Notes: a model not told the origin generated them from the letters alone. A DNA stretch of 64,000 bases from Zoogloea sp. 1C4 (GCF_009469605.1 NZ_SSXU01000013.1:51459-115458), one strand, 5' to 3'; shown: positions 1-9,055, counted from the stretch's first letter. A program made the numbers and translations.

Positions 1-395
1 ACCTGGCGGTCGTTGTAATCCACGTCCAGCGTCACGTCGGGGTACAGATTGACGAAATCCGCCACCAGCGGCGCCAGATGCCGCACCCCGAAGCTCACCG
101 GCACGCTGATCCGGATCGGCCCTCGGGGCGCCCGCCCGCCCCCCGACAGATCGCCCTCGGCGGCGCCCACCAGCCCGAGGATCTCGCGGCAGCGCTCCAG
201 GTACACCTCGCCCTCGGCCGTGAGCTTGAGGCTGCGGGTGCTGCGGGCGATCAGCTTGACGCCCAGATGGGCCTCGAGCCCGGTGATCTGGCGCGTCACC
301 ATCGAGCGGGCGAGGCCCAGATGCTCGGCCACGGCGGTAAAGCTGCCCGTCTCGGCCACCCGGACGAAGACGTCCATTGCATTCAGTCGGTCCAT
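1..395 (-). CDS. LysR-family transcriptional regulator, N-terminal part (cut by window edge)
   Basis: Reading leftward from an ATG at 395, the protein begins MDRLNAMDVFVRVAETGSF and continues with a typical LysR winged helix-turn-helix (RSMVTRQITGLEAHLGVKL). After residue 95 comes the start of the effector-binding domain (GPIRISVPVSFGVRHLAPLV). The reading frame is open to the window edge, so about 131 residues are visible of a family length near 300. It is divergent from the dioxygenase gene at 514, separated by a 118-bp intergenic region. By the usual LysR arrangement it may control that gene; this is inference. Family assignment is secure; ligand unknown. Confidence 0.85.
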   Translation of the reverse strand, partial: MDRLNAMDVFVRVAETGSFTAVAEHLGLARSMVTRQITGLEAHLGVKLIARSTRSLKLTAEGEVYLERCREILGLVGAAEGDLSGGGRAPRGPIRISVPVSFGVRHLAPLVADFVNLYPDVTLDVDYNDRQ

Positions 396-513
396 TGTTT
401 CAATTTCAGCAACAAAGATGTCTCGATTAAAGGCTATTTTTGAACGAATCAAAAGCCTAAAGTTCGTCTGCATCAATGCAGGCAGTCGATGAACTGCCGT
501 CAGGAGCCCCCAG

Positions 514-1326
514 ATGAGCCGACACCCTGTTCTCTTCGTTTCCCACGGCGCACCCGACGTGCTGCTCAACGCCAGCGCCACCGTGGCCGCGTGGGCGCAG
601 CTCGGCGCCGAACTGCCCCGCCCGAAGGCGATCCTGGTGATCTCCGCCCACTGGGCCGCCCGCGAGCCGACCGTCAGCACCGTCGCCACGCCGGACACCA
701 TCCATGATTTCGGCGGTTTTCCGCCGGCGCTCTACGCGATGAACTACCCGGCCCCCGGTGCGCCGCAGCTGGCCGCCCGGGTGCGCGAACTCCTCGCCAC
801 CGCCGGCCTGCCCAACGCTCAGGTGCCCGACCGCGGCCTCGACCACGGCGCGTGGATTCCCCTCAAGGCCATGTACCCGGACGCCGACGTGCCGGTGGTG
901 CAGTTGGCGCTCCAGCCCTTCGCCGGGCCCGACTGGCATCGCCGCATCGGCGCGGCGCTGCGCCCGCTGAGGGACGAAGGCGTGCTGATCCTCGCCTCCG
1001 GCGCGGTCACCCACAACTTCGGCTGGCTCACCTGGGGCACCAACAGCGCCCCGCTGGCCAAGTCGGTGGCCTTTGCCAACTGGGTGGGCGACGCCCTCGA
1101 ACGGGACGACCGCCCGGCCCTGCTCGACTACCGCCGCCTCGCCCCCTACGGCGCCGAGGCCCACCCCAGCGAGGAGCACCTGCTGCCCCTGTTCGCCGCC
1201 CTGGGTGCCGCCAATCCCGGCGAAAAACCGCTGCGCCTGGAACCCGAAACCACCTATGGCGGTCTGGCCATGGACGCCTATCTCTGGCAGGACGCCAGCC
1301 CCGCCCCTTTCACTCCGGAACACTGA
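514..1326 (+). CDS. DODA/LigB-type extradiol ring-cleavage dioxygenase (YgiD-like)
   Basis: A 270-residue protein of the class III extradiol dioxygenase family, which opens catechol-type rings next to the hydroxyls using a divalent metal. Visible family motifs are SHGAPD near residue 10, ISAHW near residue 46, GLDHGAW near residue 108 and SGAVTHNFGW near residue 165; their histidines are the expected metal ligands. Length fits the DODA/YgiD group (about 260-270 aa). Substrate cannot be read from sequence; the E. coli relative acts on L-DOPA. It ends 5 bp before the cytochrome b561 gene, so the two are probably co-transcribed, and it is divergent from a LysR regulator. Confidence 0.85.
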   Translation: MSRHPVLFVSHGAPDVLLNASATVAAWAQLGAELPRPKAILVISAHWAAREPTVSTVATPDTIHDFGGFPPALYAMNYPAPGAPQLAARVRELLATAGLPNAQVPDRGLDHGAWIPLKAMYPDADVPVVQLALQPFAGPDWHRRIGAALRPLRDEGVLILASGAVTHNFGWLTWGTNSAPLAKSVAFANWVGDALERDDRPALLDYRRLAPYGAEAHPSEEHLLPLFAALGAANPGEKPLRLEPETTYGGLAMDAYLWQDASPAPFTPEH

Positions 1327-1331
1327 CCCGA

Positions 1332-1871
1332 ATGAACACCGCCTCCCAACGCTACTCCGGCCCCGCCATCGCCGCCCACTGGATCATCGCGCTCTTGATC
1401 CTCGCCGCCTGGCCGCTGGGCGCCTACATGCACGAACTGCCCCTGTCGCCCACCAAGCTCAAGCTCTACTCGTATCACAAGTGGATCGGCATCACCGTGC
1501 TGCTGCTCTTCGTGCCGCGCATCCTGTGGCGGATCACCCACCGCCCGCCGGCCGCGCTGCCGATGCCCGCGTGGCAGCACAAGATCGCCGAAGGCACCCA
1601 TCACCTGCTCTATCTGCTGATGGTGCTGGTGCCCCTGTCGGGCTGGCTGATGAGCTCGGCCAAGGGTTTTCAGACGGTGTATTTCGGCGTGCTGCCGCTG
1701 CCCGATCTGGTGGCCAAGAGCGAGGAACTCGGCGACCTGCTGAAGGAGGTCCACGAAGCCCTCAACTTCGGCCTGCTGCTGCTTGTCGGCCTGCATGTGG
1801 CGGGCGCCCTCAAGCACCACGTCATCGACCGCGATGCCACCCTGCGCCGCATGCTGCCCTTCGGCAAATAA
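1332..1871 (+). CDS. Cytochrome b561-family membrane protein
   Basis: A 179-residue integral membrane protein with four predicted helices (about residues 12-32, 45-62, 86-106, 137-158). Histidines at the start of helix 1 (IAAHW), at the end of the first loop (YHKWIG) and in the last helix (VGLHVAGALKHH) are in the positions that hold two b-type haems in the CybB family. Such proteins pass electrons between quinones and periplasmic partners. It lies directly upstream of two YceI genes; cytochrome b561-YceI adjacency is common in proteobacteria and suggests that YceI proteins carry an isoprenoid linked to this electron transfer (inference). Confidence 0.88.
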   Translation: MNTASQRYSGPAIAAHWIIALLILAAWPLGAYMHELPLSPTKLKLYSYHKWIGITVLLLFVPRILWRITHRPPAALPMPAWQHKIAEGTHHLLYLLMVLVPLSGWLMSSAKGFQTVYFGVLPLPDLVAKSEELGDLLKEVHEALNFGLLLLVGLHVAGALKHHVIDRDATLRRMLPFGK

Positions 1872-1898
1872 CGAATCTCGAATCTCCAGGAGAAACCC

Positions 1899-2471
1899 AT
1901 GAACATCCGCTTCATCGCCCTGCCCGCCGCCGTGCTGCTGGCCGCCGGCACCGCCCAGGCCGTCGAATTCAACCAGGTTGACGCCGGCAAGAGCACCCTC
2001 GCCTTCAGCTCCAAGCAGATGGGCGTGCCGGTGCCTGGCAACTTCAAGCGCTTCACCAGCCAGATCAGCTTCGACCCGGCCAAGCCCACCGCCGCCCACA
2101 CGACCCTCGAGATCGACCTCGCCAGCATCGACGCCGGCTCGAAGGACGCCAACGATGAGGTGGTCGGCAAGCAGTGGTTCAACGTGAAGGCCTTCCCCAC
2201 CGCGAAGTTCGTGTCCACCAGCGTGCGTGCGCTGGGCGGCAACAAGTACGAAGCCAGCGGCAAGATGACCATCAAGGGCCAGACCCGCGACGTGGTCGCC
2301 CCCTTCACCTTCAAGCAGGAAGGCGCCAGCGGCGTGTTCGACGGCGGCTTCGTGCTCAAGCGGATGGATTACGGCATCGGCGAAGGCCCGTGGGCTGATG
2401 TGTCCGCCGTCGCCAACGAGATCGACATCAAGTTCCACGTCGTGGCCAATGCAGCCCCGACGAAGAAGTAA
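1899..2471 (+). CDS. YceI-family periplasmic lipid-binding protein, copy 1
   Basis: A 190-residue protein with an N-terminal signal peptide cleaved after about AAGTAQA (residue 22). The rest is the YceI lipocalin-like beta barrel, which binds polyisoprenoid chains; recognisable stretches are MGVPVPGNFKRF, VGKQWFNVKAFPTAKF and TIKGQTRDVVAPF. AGGAG ribosome-binding site at 1888-1892. It follows the cytochrome b561 gene by 27 bp and precedes a second YceI gene by 37 bp, so the three look like one operon. No cysteines are seen in the mature part, unlike copy 2. Confidence 0.88.
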   Translation: MNIRFIALPAAVLLAAGTAQAVEFNQVDAGKSTLAFSSKQMGVPVPGNFKRFTSQISFDPAKPTAAHTTLEIDLASIDAGSKDANDEVVGKQWFNVKAFPTAKFVSTSVRALGGNKYEASGKMTIKGQTRDVVAPFTFKQEGASGVFDGGFVLKRMDYGIGEGPWADVSAVANEIDIKFHVVANAAPTKK

Positions 2472-2508
2472 GCCCCAACCCCAACTCAAGACCTAAAAGG
2501 AAAACAGC

Positions 2509-3078
2509 ATGAAGAAACTCACCGCCCTCGCCCTTGCCGCCGCCGCGATCTCCACTTCGGCCCTGGCCGCCCCGGAAACCTACGTGATCGACGGCAGCCA
2601 CACCCTGCCGCGCTTCGAATACAACCACATGGGCTACTCCCAGCAGCTGTCGCGCTTCGACAAGACCACCGGCAGCGTCACCATCGACCGCGCCGCCAAG
2701 ACCGGCTCGGTGGACGTGACCATCGACACCACCTCGGTGAGCACCGGCTCGGCCCTGTTCAACCAGCACATCCAGGGCGAGGACTTCCTCGCCACCGAGA
2801 AGTACCCCTCCGCCACCTACAAGTCCACCAAGGTCGTCTTCGATGGCGACAAGGTGGCCGCAGTCGAAGGCAACCTGACCCTCAAGGGCGTCACCAAGCC
2901 GGTGACCCTGACCGTCGTCTCCTTCCAGTGCATGCCGCACCCGATGGTAAAGAAGGACGCCTGTGGCGCCACCGCCACCGCCAAGGTCAAGCGTACCGAC
3001 TTCAACATGGGCAAGTACGCCCCCTACGTGGGCGACGAAGTGACCATCACCCTGCCGATCGAAGCGATCAAGCAGTAA
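2509..3078 (+). CDS. YceI-family periplasmic lipid-binding protein, copy 2
   Basis: A 189-residue YceI protein with signal peptide (MKKLTALALAAAAISTSALA) and family motifs YVIDGSHTLPRFEYNHMG, GEDFLATEKYPSATYKS and NLTLKGVTKPVTL. It differs clearly from the preceding copy. It carries two cysteines (FQCMPHP and DACGAT, near residues 145 and 155) that could form a periplasmic disulfide. The tandem copies probably serve the same b561-linked process with different ligands; this is inference. A GC-rich hairpin at 3087 follows the stop codon. Confidence 0.88.
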   Translation: MKKLTALALAAAAISTSALAAPETYVIDGSHTLPRFEYNHMGYSQQLSRFDKTTGSVTIDRAAKTGSVDVTIDTTSVSTGSALFNQHIQGEDFLATEKYPSATYKSTKVVFDGDKVAAVEGNLTLKGVTKPVTLTVVSFQCMPHPMVKKDACGATATAKVKRTDFNMGKYAPYVGDEVTITLPIEAIKQ

Positions 3079-3086
3079 GCCTGCCC

Positions 3087-3116
3087 GGCGCCGCGCGACC
3101 TCCTGCGCGGCGCCTT
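3087..3116 (+). terminator. Hairpin after the b561-yceI-yceI operon
   Basis: A 10-bp perfect inverted repeat, GGCGCCGCGC (3087-3096) and GCGCGGCGCC (3105-3114), with an 8-nt loop, 9 bp after the second yceI stop codon. Only a short TT tract follows, so it is a plausible but weak intrinsic terminator. Confidence 0.5.
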
Positions 3117-3185
3117 CCGCCTTCCGCCACACGCGTTCTGCGTGGATAATCGTCTGCAGCACAGAGACATACGGAGGGTGTATCC

Positions 3186-4211
3186 ATGGCATCGAACGCG
3201 ACGCACACTCGCGCGGAGAAGATCAACTTCTCTCGCACAGACGACCTGCGCAATTTCTGCGCAGCGCCCGGGTACACCGGCCAGCGCACCCCCGGCGTCA
3301 GCGCCCCGCTCGGCTATCTCGACACCTACGGCAGCACGCTCGACCAGGATTTCGGGCTCGACCTTCCCGTTTTCGCGGCGCTGCTGCCGCAGCTCGCCCA
3401 GACCGACCCCGACGGCACCGCCGTACTGCTCGCCGCGACCTTTCCGCCAGAGCAATCCCTCCCGCCGGCCGCCGCCGACCGCTGGCTCGATAAAATGCTG
3501 AAATCGCTGCAGGACACCCTTATCGGCGGCGGCAACATCGGTGGCAACCTCAGCGCCAGCGTCGAGGCCGGCCTTCGCGCCGCGTGGCGCAAGCAGGCCG
3601 CTGCCGGCTTCAAGACGCTGCTCGCCGGCGACGCGCCGAGCATCCGTGTCAGCCCCTACATCACCATCACCGCCTCGCGGATCGGCAAGGGCGGCGAGTT
3701 GCGCAAGGGCGCGCGGCTCGTCGTGCACGTCAAGGGCCTGCCAACCACCGTCCTGCAGAAGCTGGAGCAGCCCTTCGTCGTCAAACCCAGCGGCAGCACG
3801 GCCACGGTACGGATCGGCGCGCGCGACGTGCAGCGCATCGAGGAGGCCGCCACCTCGGTCGCCGGCGCGCGTGCCCAGGCTTCCCGGGTCCTGCGCTACG
3901 CCAGCTACGGCAAGGGCAGCGTGCTGGCCTTCGGCCCGAGCGCCGCCATCGATCTTTACGACAGCTACACTGCGCCATCCGGCGCCGGCTTCGCCACTGA
4001 TTTCGCGGTTCGCTCGGCCAAGAGCCAGAGCGGCAATGCCCTCGGCTTCGGCGCCGGACTGGCCGCAGGTGCAGCCGTCACCGCAATCGGCATCACCGGC
4101 GCGCCGGTGATCCTCGTCGGGCTCGGTGTCGGCATCGTCGTTCAGGCGGCGTGGGGCTATTTCGGCGGCGACGACGCCAGCGCCAACCTCATCAAGGGAT
4201 GGCTCGACTGA
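3186..4211 (+). CDS. Uncharacterised protein with C-terminal Gly/Ala-rich hydrophobic hairpin; candidate pore-forming toxin
   Basis: A 341-residue protein that I cannot place in a named family. There is no signal peptide. Residues 1-230 are soluble in character, with a lysine/arginine-rich stretch (ASRIGKGGELRKGARLVV) and a helix with AEEAATSVAGARAQASRVLRY-like composition near residues 218-238. Residues about 282-320 form a Gly/Ala-rich hydrophobic hairpin (GFGAGLAAGAAVTAIGITGA and PVILVGLGVGIVVQAAWGYF). That layout resembles pore-forming secreted effectors and colicin-like proteins. A strong ribosome-binding site, GGAGGG at 3173-3178, supports the ATG at 3186. The stop overlaps the start of the next gene (TGATG), whose product is an all-membrane protein, as expected of an effector/immunity pair. 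Function is inference. Confidence 0.6.
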   Translation: MASNATHTRAEKINFSRTDDLRNFCAAPGYTGQRTPGVSAPLGYLDTYGSTLDQDFGLDLPVFAALLPQLAQTDPDGTAVLLAATFPPEQSLPPAAADRWLDKMLKSLQDTLIGGGNIGGNLSASVEAGLRAAWRKQAAAGFKTLLAGDAPSIRVSPYITITASRIGKGGELRKGARLVVHVKGLPTTVLQKLEQPFVVKPSGSTATVRIGARDVQRIEEAATSVAGARAQASRVLRYASYGKGSVLAFGPSAAIDLYDSYTAPSGAGFATDFAVRSAKSQSGNALGFGAGLAAGAAVTAIGITGAPVILVGLGVGIVVQAAWGYFGGDDASANLIKGWLD

Positions 4212-4969
4212 TGCTGAATCCACCGTCACGCGTCGACCAGCTTTACGCCGCGCTTTGGAGCAGCCCGCTGCTGTCGGCCCTGCTGTGGGGATGCTGGGCG
4301 GCGCTGCGCTTTGACGAACGCGGCTGGGCGTGGGGCATTGCCGGCGCGGCGGCGCTGCTTTCAGCCGCATGGTTCGGATATGTCGCGGTGTGGTCGCGAT
4401 TTGGCTCGGCCCATAACCTGTGGGCGCCTTGGGCGCTCTCCGCCATCATGCTGTGGCCAGCCAGCCAGGCGCTGGCGCCGGCCTTCCTGGACGTGACAGG
4501 CGCGCAGATCGCGGGCATTGACCTCTTCACCCTCGCGCTTCACGCCGGCAGCCTGATCACCGCAGCGCTGTGGCATGCGCGCTTCGCCCCACTGCCCGCC
4601 GCCGACGCGCAAGCAAAGCATCTCGACTGGCCGGGAACGCGGATCAACCTGCGCCAGCGCACGCTGTCGGCACAGCATGGCGAATCGTCCGGCCTGCCCG
4701 GCGCGCTGGCCGCCGGCGTAGGATCGGTGCTGCTGTACGGCTGGCTCAAGACCCGTTTCGATCTGCCCGAGCGCATCGCCATCGCGGTGATTGCAATGAA
4801 CGCGGTGTCGTTCTTTGTGTATTTCGGAGCGCTGGGCCAGATCCTCGGCCAAGGCTTGCGCCTGCACCAACTTGAAAGCCGATTTCCCGGCCGGCTCTTT
4901 AGCCACGAAGCCCTTCCCCAACTGGAAGCCGCCCGCCGTGACAGTTGGCCAGCCCGTCTGTTCCGTTAG
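4211..4969 (+). CDS. Polytopic membrane protein, possible immunity partner of the preceding gene
   Basis: A 252-residue protein from the ATG at 4211, which shares one base with the TGA of the previous gene, implying translational coupling. About six hydrophobic helices are visible: roughly residues 14-27, 38-56, 68-92, 100-115, 161-178 and 183-208. The middle loop (AKHLDWPGTRINLRQRTLS) is polar. No family is recognised. The tight coupling to a gene whose product ends in a membrane-inserting hairpin fits an inner-membrane immunity protein; it could equally be part of an unknown two-component membrane system. Confidence 0.6.
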   Translation: MLNPPSRVDQLYAALWSSPLLSALLWGCWAALRFDERGWAWGIAGAAALLSAAWFGYVAVWSRFGSAHNLWAPWALSAIMLWPASQALAPAFLDVTGAQIAGIDLFTLALHAGSLITAALWHARFAPLPAADAQAKHLDWPGTRINLRQRTLSAQHGESSGLPGALAAGVGSVLLYGWLKTRFDLPERIAIAVIAMNAVSFFVYFGALGQILGQGLRLHQLESRFPGRLFSHEALPQLEAARRDSWPARLFR

Positions 4970-5047
4970 AGTCACGGGGAAGCGCACGGCCAGCCGGCAC
5001 ACCCTGCAATCCGCTGCAACTGACGACTCAGCGCCGCGCCGACCGCA

Positions 5048-6685
5048 TCACGCCCGTGGTCTTGGTCGCAAACCCACCCCCCGCGTCTTCTCCGCGGCGC
5101 GGGGCAGCGGCCCTGCCACCTTGCGCAGCGCCTCGTCCAGCTGGGCGTCGTGCCCGTAGATGTCGGGGAAGAAATACATCTTGCCGCCCTTCGCCACCGC
5201 CGTGCGGTAGGTGATCACCACCGGCAGCGGCTCCTTCAGCCGCAGCGTCGCCGACTTGCCCCGCTCCATCGCCTCACGGATGCGCGTCTCGCTCCATTCG
5301 GGCTGATCCTGCAGCACGAACTTCGCCAGCTCCACCGGCGCCTCGACCCGGATGCAGCCGTGGCTGAGATCCCGCCGCGCCCGCGCAAACAGCTGGGTGG
5401 ACGGCGTGTGATGCAGGTAGATGTTGTCGTTGTTGGGAAACACGAACTTGATGTCGCCCAGCGCGTTCTTCGGCCCCGGCCGCTGGCGGATGCGCATCTG
5501 GCCGCGCATCACCGCCTCCAGGTTCTCGTCCGACAACGTGGTGAGCACCCGGCCGTCCCCCGCCACGAACTCGAAACCCTGATCGGTGAAATGCGCCGGA
5601 TCACGCCGCAGCCTGGGCACCAGCTCGGCCTGGGCAATCGACGGCGGCACGTTCCAGTAGGGGCTGAACTCGATGAAGCGCATGTCCTCGGCGAACAGCG
5701 GCGTGCGGGTGTCGAGGGATTTGCCGACGATCACCTTCATCTGCAGCCTGGCCTTGGGCTGGCCGTCCTCCTGGGCGTAAGCGCGCAGGGCGAACTCCGG
5801 CACATTCACGACGATCATCCGCGCGGCCCGCTGCTGGGGCGTCCAGCGCAGACGCTCGAGGTTCACGCCGATCTGACGCACCCGCTCCGCCGGGCTCACC
5901 GCCAGCTGGGCCAGGGTGTCGCGGCCGATCACCCCATCGGCGAGCAGGCCGTGCCGGGCCTGGAAGGCCTTCACGCCGTCCACCACCGCGCCGTCGTAGC
6001 GGGCGCCGGGCGTCGTGGCCGGCATGTCGCCCAGGGCCGCCAGTCGCGCGGCCAGCAGGGGCACGCCGGGCCACGGCTGGCCGGGCTCCAGCTTGCGGCC
6101 GGCCAAGGCCGGGAGCGGCGTTTTCCACGCCTTGATTCGGGCCGGGTCGTCGGCGAGCTCGCGGTAACGGCGCAGGGCCTCACGCAGGCTGGTGTAGGGC
6201 AGCTGGGCCGGGGCGGCGTCGGTCACCACATCAGCCAGCCGATTGGCGGCCAGCGCTGCGCGCAGGGTAGCGGCCGGGTCGAAGCGGTCGAGGCTGGCGG
6301 AGCCGCCGTTGTCACGCACGGCCTTGGGCGGCACGCGCCCGAAGTGCAGGTCGGAAAGAAAGCGCTGCAGCGCGTTGGTCAGCGCGCCGTCGAGGGAAGC
6401 GAGATCGGCCTCGGGCAGGCTGGTGCCGCCCTCCAGCGCGGTGAGCACCTGACGCAGGCCGCCGGCGTCGTAGTCGTCGGCATCGAGCCCGTCGTCGGGC
6501 GCCTTGAGGAGGAGATCGACCGCCGTCCACGCGGTGTTGCGGGGCCGGCCGGCGTCAAACCACTGCAGCCCTGCCTCGCCATTGGCGGCACAGGCCAGGC
6601 CGGACACCGCCATCAGGGCGGCCAGCAGCCCCTGCCGGATGCGCAGCGGGCGCATCTGCAGAGGCCGGAAGAGAGACACAAACAT
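5048..6685 (-). CDS. Murein L,D-transpeptidase, YcbB/LdtD type
   Basis: A 545-residue periplasmic enzyme making 3-3 crosslinks in peptidoglycan. The N-terminus carries a signal peptide (LLAALMAVSGLACA). There is a scaffold region, a peptidoglycan-binding domain near residues 210-270 (AFQARHGLLADGVIGRDTL) and a C-terminal YkuD domain with the catalytic motif HHTPSTQLF followed by SHGCIRVE; the cysteine in SHGC is the nucleophile. Order and length match LdtD. An internal ATG at 6655 (MRPLRIRQ) gives a more usual signal peptide and may be the true start. It is convergent with the preceding membrane-protein gene. Confidence 0.9.
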   Translation of the reverse strand: MFVSLFRPLQMRPLRIRQGLLAALMAVSGLACAANGEAGLQWFDAGRPRNTAWTAVDLLLKAPDDGLDADDYDAGGLRQVLTALEGGTSLPEADLASLDGALTNALQRFLSDLHFGRVPPKAVRDNGGSASLDRFDPAATLRAALAANRLADVVTDAAPAQLPYTSLREALRRYRELADDPARIKAWKTPLPALAGRKLEPGQPWPGVPLLAARLAALGDMPATTPGARYDGAVVDGVKAFQARHGLLADGVIGRDTLAQLAVSPAERVRQIGVNLERLRWTPQQRAARMIVVNVPEFALRAYAQEDGQPKARLQMKVIVGKSLDTRTPLFAEDMRFIEFSPYWNVPPSIAQAELVPRLRRDPAHFTDQGFEFVAGDGRVLTTLSDENLEAVMRGQMRIRQRPGPKNALGDIKFVFPNNDNIYLHHTPSTQLFARARRDLSHGCIRVEAPVELAKFVLQDQPEWSETRIREAMERGKSATLRLKEPLPVVITYRTAVAKGGKMYFFPDIYGHDAQLDEALRKVAGPLPRAAEKTRGVGLRPRPRA

Positions 6686-6774
6686 CGCGGGATGAAACTT
6701 TCATGTGTTCGAGGCGCGACAGGTTACCCTGAGCGCCCCCGCAATGCACGGCACCGCGACGCTCCGCCACAAAC

Positions 6775-7980
6775 CTAGGCCGTGCGCGGGGTGCCCGCCG
6801 GTGCCGCGCCGCCGGCCCGCTCCACCAGCCACAGCACGCCGAACAGCAGCGTACCCACCACCATCACGCCGGAGGCCAGATAGAAGCCCGCCGCGTAGCT
6901 GCCCTGCTGGCCCGCCAGCAGGCCGGTGATGGCCGGCGCGCCGATCTGCGCCACGCCGTAGGCGGCGGTGAGCTTGCTCATCAGCTTGGCCGGACGGGTC
7001 GGGTAAAAGCGCCCGGCCATCGCCATCACCAGGCTCACGATGCCGGCAAAGGTGCCGCCGAACAGCACCGCGCCAGCCAGCGCCGCCAGCAGCCCGTCGC
7101 CGATCACCGGCAGCAGGATGCCGAAGGCCTGCAGGCCGCTCGCCAGGGTGAGCGCCTGCAGCTGGCCGATACGCCGGGCGATCAGATCCCACACGATGCA
7201 GGCTGGCGCCGCCGCCACGCCCGCCACCAGGAACACCAGCGCACCCTTGCCGGCCATGCCCGGCAGGCTGCCCACCTGAGCCACCATGAAGGTCGCGCTC
7301 ACCACGAAGCCGGCGCCGGCACAGAAGTAGGCGAGCATCATCAGCAGCAGGAAGGCTCGGCCGGGCGGCTTGTCCTGCATGTGGGCGCCGCTACCGGCCA
7401 GCGGGGTCACGTCGGGCCGCGGCAGCCAGCGCCAGGCGGGCACCGCCACCAGCGCGCCCAGCGCGGCCAGGGCGAACCACTGGGTACGCCAGTCCAGCCA
7501 CAGGCTCAGCAATGCCACCACCGCCGACACCCCGGCGATGCCGAGGCCGATGCCCGAAAAATGGATGCCCAGCTCGCTGCGATGCCGGTTGCGCATGAGC
7601 CAGTTCATGATGAGCCCGGAACCCAGCAGCATGCCGCCGGCCGTGGACAGCCCCGCCGCAAAGCGCGACACCGCCCACACCAGCTCGCTGGTCGATAAGC
7701 CCATCAGCACCGTGCTCGCCACCGCCAGCACCATGCTGGCCCGGTACAGCCGATCCTTCAGGGCAAGGCTGCTGATGGTCATCGCCAGCAGCGCACCGGA
7801 TAAGTAGCCCGCGTAGTTGATCGCCGCCAGCCAGCCGCCGGCGGCCACGCCGAGGCCGGCCTGTTCGCGCATCAGGGGCAGCAGCGGGGTATAGGAAAAG
7901 CGGGCGATGCCCAGGAACAACAGCAGGCCGAGGATGCCGGCCGTGAGGACTTTCAGCCGCTGGCGGTCTTCGTCGTTCAT
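6775..7980 (-). CDS. MFS transporter, YbfB/YjiJ family
   Basis: A 401-residue membrane transporter with about 12 helices. The start at 7980 has a good upstream GGAGA; the open frame extends further upstream but without MFS-like sequence. The N-terminus (LFLGIARFSYTPLLPLMREQAGL) is characteristic of the YbfB/YjiJ group of the major facilitator superfamily, whose substrates are mostly unknown. It is transcribed divergently from a LysR-family gene at 8132, with 151 bp between the starts, so that regulator probably controls it. Confidence 0.88.
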   Translation of the reverse strand: MNDEDRQRLKVLTAGILGLLLFLGIARFSYTPLLPLMREQAGLGVAAGGWLAAINYAGYLSGALLAMTISSLALKDRLYRASMVLAVASTVLMGLSTSELVWAVSRFAAGLSTAGGMLLGSGLIMNWLMRNRHRSELGIHFSGIGLGIAGVSAVVALLSLWLDWRTQWFALAALGALVAVPAWRWLPRPDVTPLAGSGAHMQDKPPGRAFLLLMMLAYFCAGAGFVVSATFMVAQVGSLPGMAGKGALVFLVAGVAAAPACIVWDLIARRIGQLQALTLASGLQAFGILLPVIGDGLLAALAGAVLFGGTFAGIVSLVMAMAGRFYPTRPAKLMSKLTAAYGVAQIGAPAITGLLAGQQGSYAAGFYLASGVMVVGTLLFGVLWLVERAGGAAPAGTPRTA

Positions 7981-8131
7981 GAATGTGTCTCCGGTAAGGC
8001 TGGGGGCGCGGCAGCGCATGCGCCGGGTGCATGCGTTCCTACGCCGGGAACGCACCGTTTCAGCTTGATTATTGTCGGCGGAAGGCATACAAGCAAACGC
8101 TGAATCTTCATCCAACGAATGCGAAATCCGC

Positions 8132-9049
8132 ATGCAGAACCCGATCCGACAGCTCACCTGCCTCGCCCCGCTGCAGGGCTTCGAGGCCACCGCCCGCCAC
8201 CTGAGCTTCACCCTCGCCGCCGCCGAGCTGTGCCTCACCCAGTCGGCCATCAGCCGTCAGGTGCAGACGCTGGAAGAACAGCTGGGCGTGCCGCTGTTCG
8301 TGCGCGGCCATCGCAAGCTCACCCTCACCCCCGCCGGCGAGGCGATGCTGACGAGCGTGCAGGAGGTGTTCCGCACCCTCACGCGCACCGTCGAGTCGAT
8401 CCGCGTCGGGCAGCGCCGGCCGGTGACGCTGTCCACCACCATCGGCATCGCGGCCCTGTGGCTGGTGCCGCGCCTGTCGCGCTTTCTGGCCGAGCACCCG
8501 GAGATCGACGTGCGCATCTCGGCCAACAACCGGCTGGTGGACATCCAGCGCGAAGGCATCGACCTGGCCCTGCGCTATGTGATGGCCGACCCGCCGCCGC
8601 CGGCCAGCCATCTGCTGTTCGGCGAGGACATCTTTCCGGTAGCGACGGCCGAGGTGCTGGGCGAGCTGGCGGTGCGTCCGGCCCGGGCGGAGGACATCGC
8701 CCGGCTCACCCTGCTCAACTACGACGACTCGACCCCGGAGCCGTGGCTGGAGTGGTCGATCTGGCTGAAGAAACTGGATCTGGCCGACGTGCAGCCCAAG
8801 GCGGTGCTGCACTTCAACCACTACGACCAGCTGATCGCCGCCGCGGTGGCCGGCCAGGGCGTGGCCCTGGGGCGCAGCGTGCTGCTGGCCGAGCACCTCG
8901 CCAGCAGGCGCCTGCTGCCGATGGCCTGCGGCTACCGGCATGTCTCCCAGCGGGCGTATTTTCTGGTCGCCGCCTCGGGCGATCCGCGGCCCGAGGTGCG
9001 GCTGCTGTCCGACTGGCTGCGGGTCGAGGCCTTCGCCAGCCAGCGCTGA
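8132..9049 (+). CDS. LysR-family transcriptional regulator, GcvA-like
   Basis: A 305-residue LysR protein. The helix-turn-helix lies near residues 18-45 (LSFTLAAAELCLTQSAISRQ, then LEEQLGVPLF), followed by a two-lobed effector domain beginning at about residue 92 (VTLSTTIGIAALWLVPRLS). I chose the ATG at 8132 (MQNPIRQ) because the family consensus begins just after it; an ATG at 8072 would add 20 unrelated residues. Divergent from the YbfB-type transporter, which is its likely target. The ligand is not readable from sequence. Confidence 0.88.
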   Translation: MQNPIRQLTCLAPLQGFEATARHLSFTLAAAELCLTQSAISRQVQTLEEQLGVPLFVRGHRKLTLTPAGEAMLTSVQEVFRTLTRTVESIRVGQRRPVTLSTTIGIAALWLVPRLSRFLAEHPEIDVRISANNRLVDIQREGIDLALRYVMADPPPPASHLLFGEDIFPVATAEVLGELAVRPARAEDIARLTLLNYDDSTPEPWLEWSIWLKKLDLADVQPKAVLHFNHYDQLIAAAVAGQGVALGRSVLLAEHLASRRLLPMACGYRHVSQRAYFLVAASGDPRPEVRLLSDWLRVEAFASQR

Positions 9050-9055
9050 GACGGA

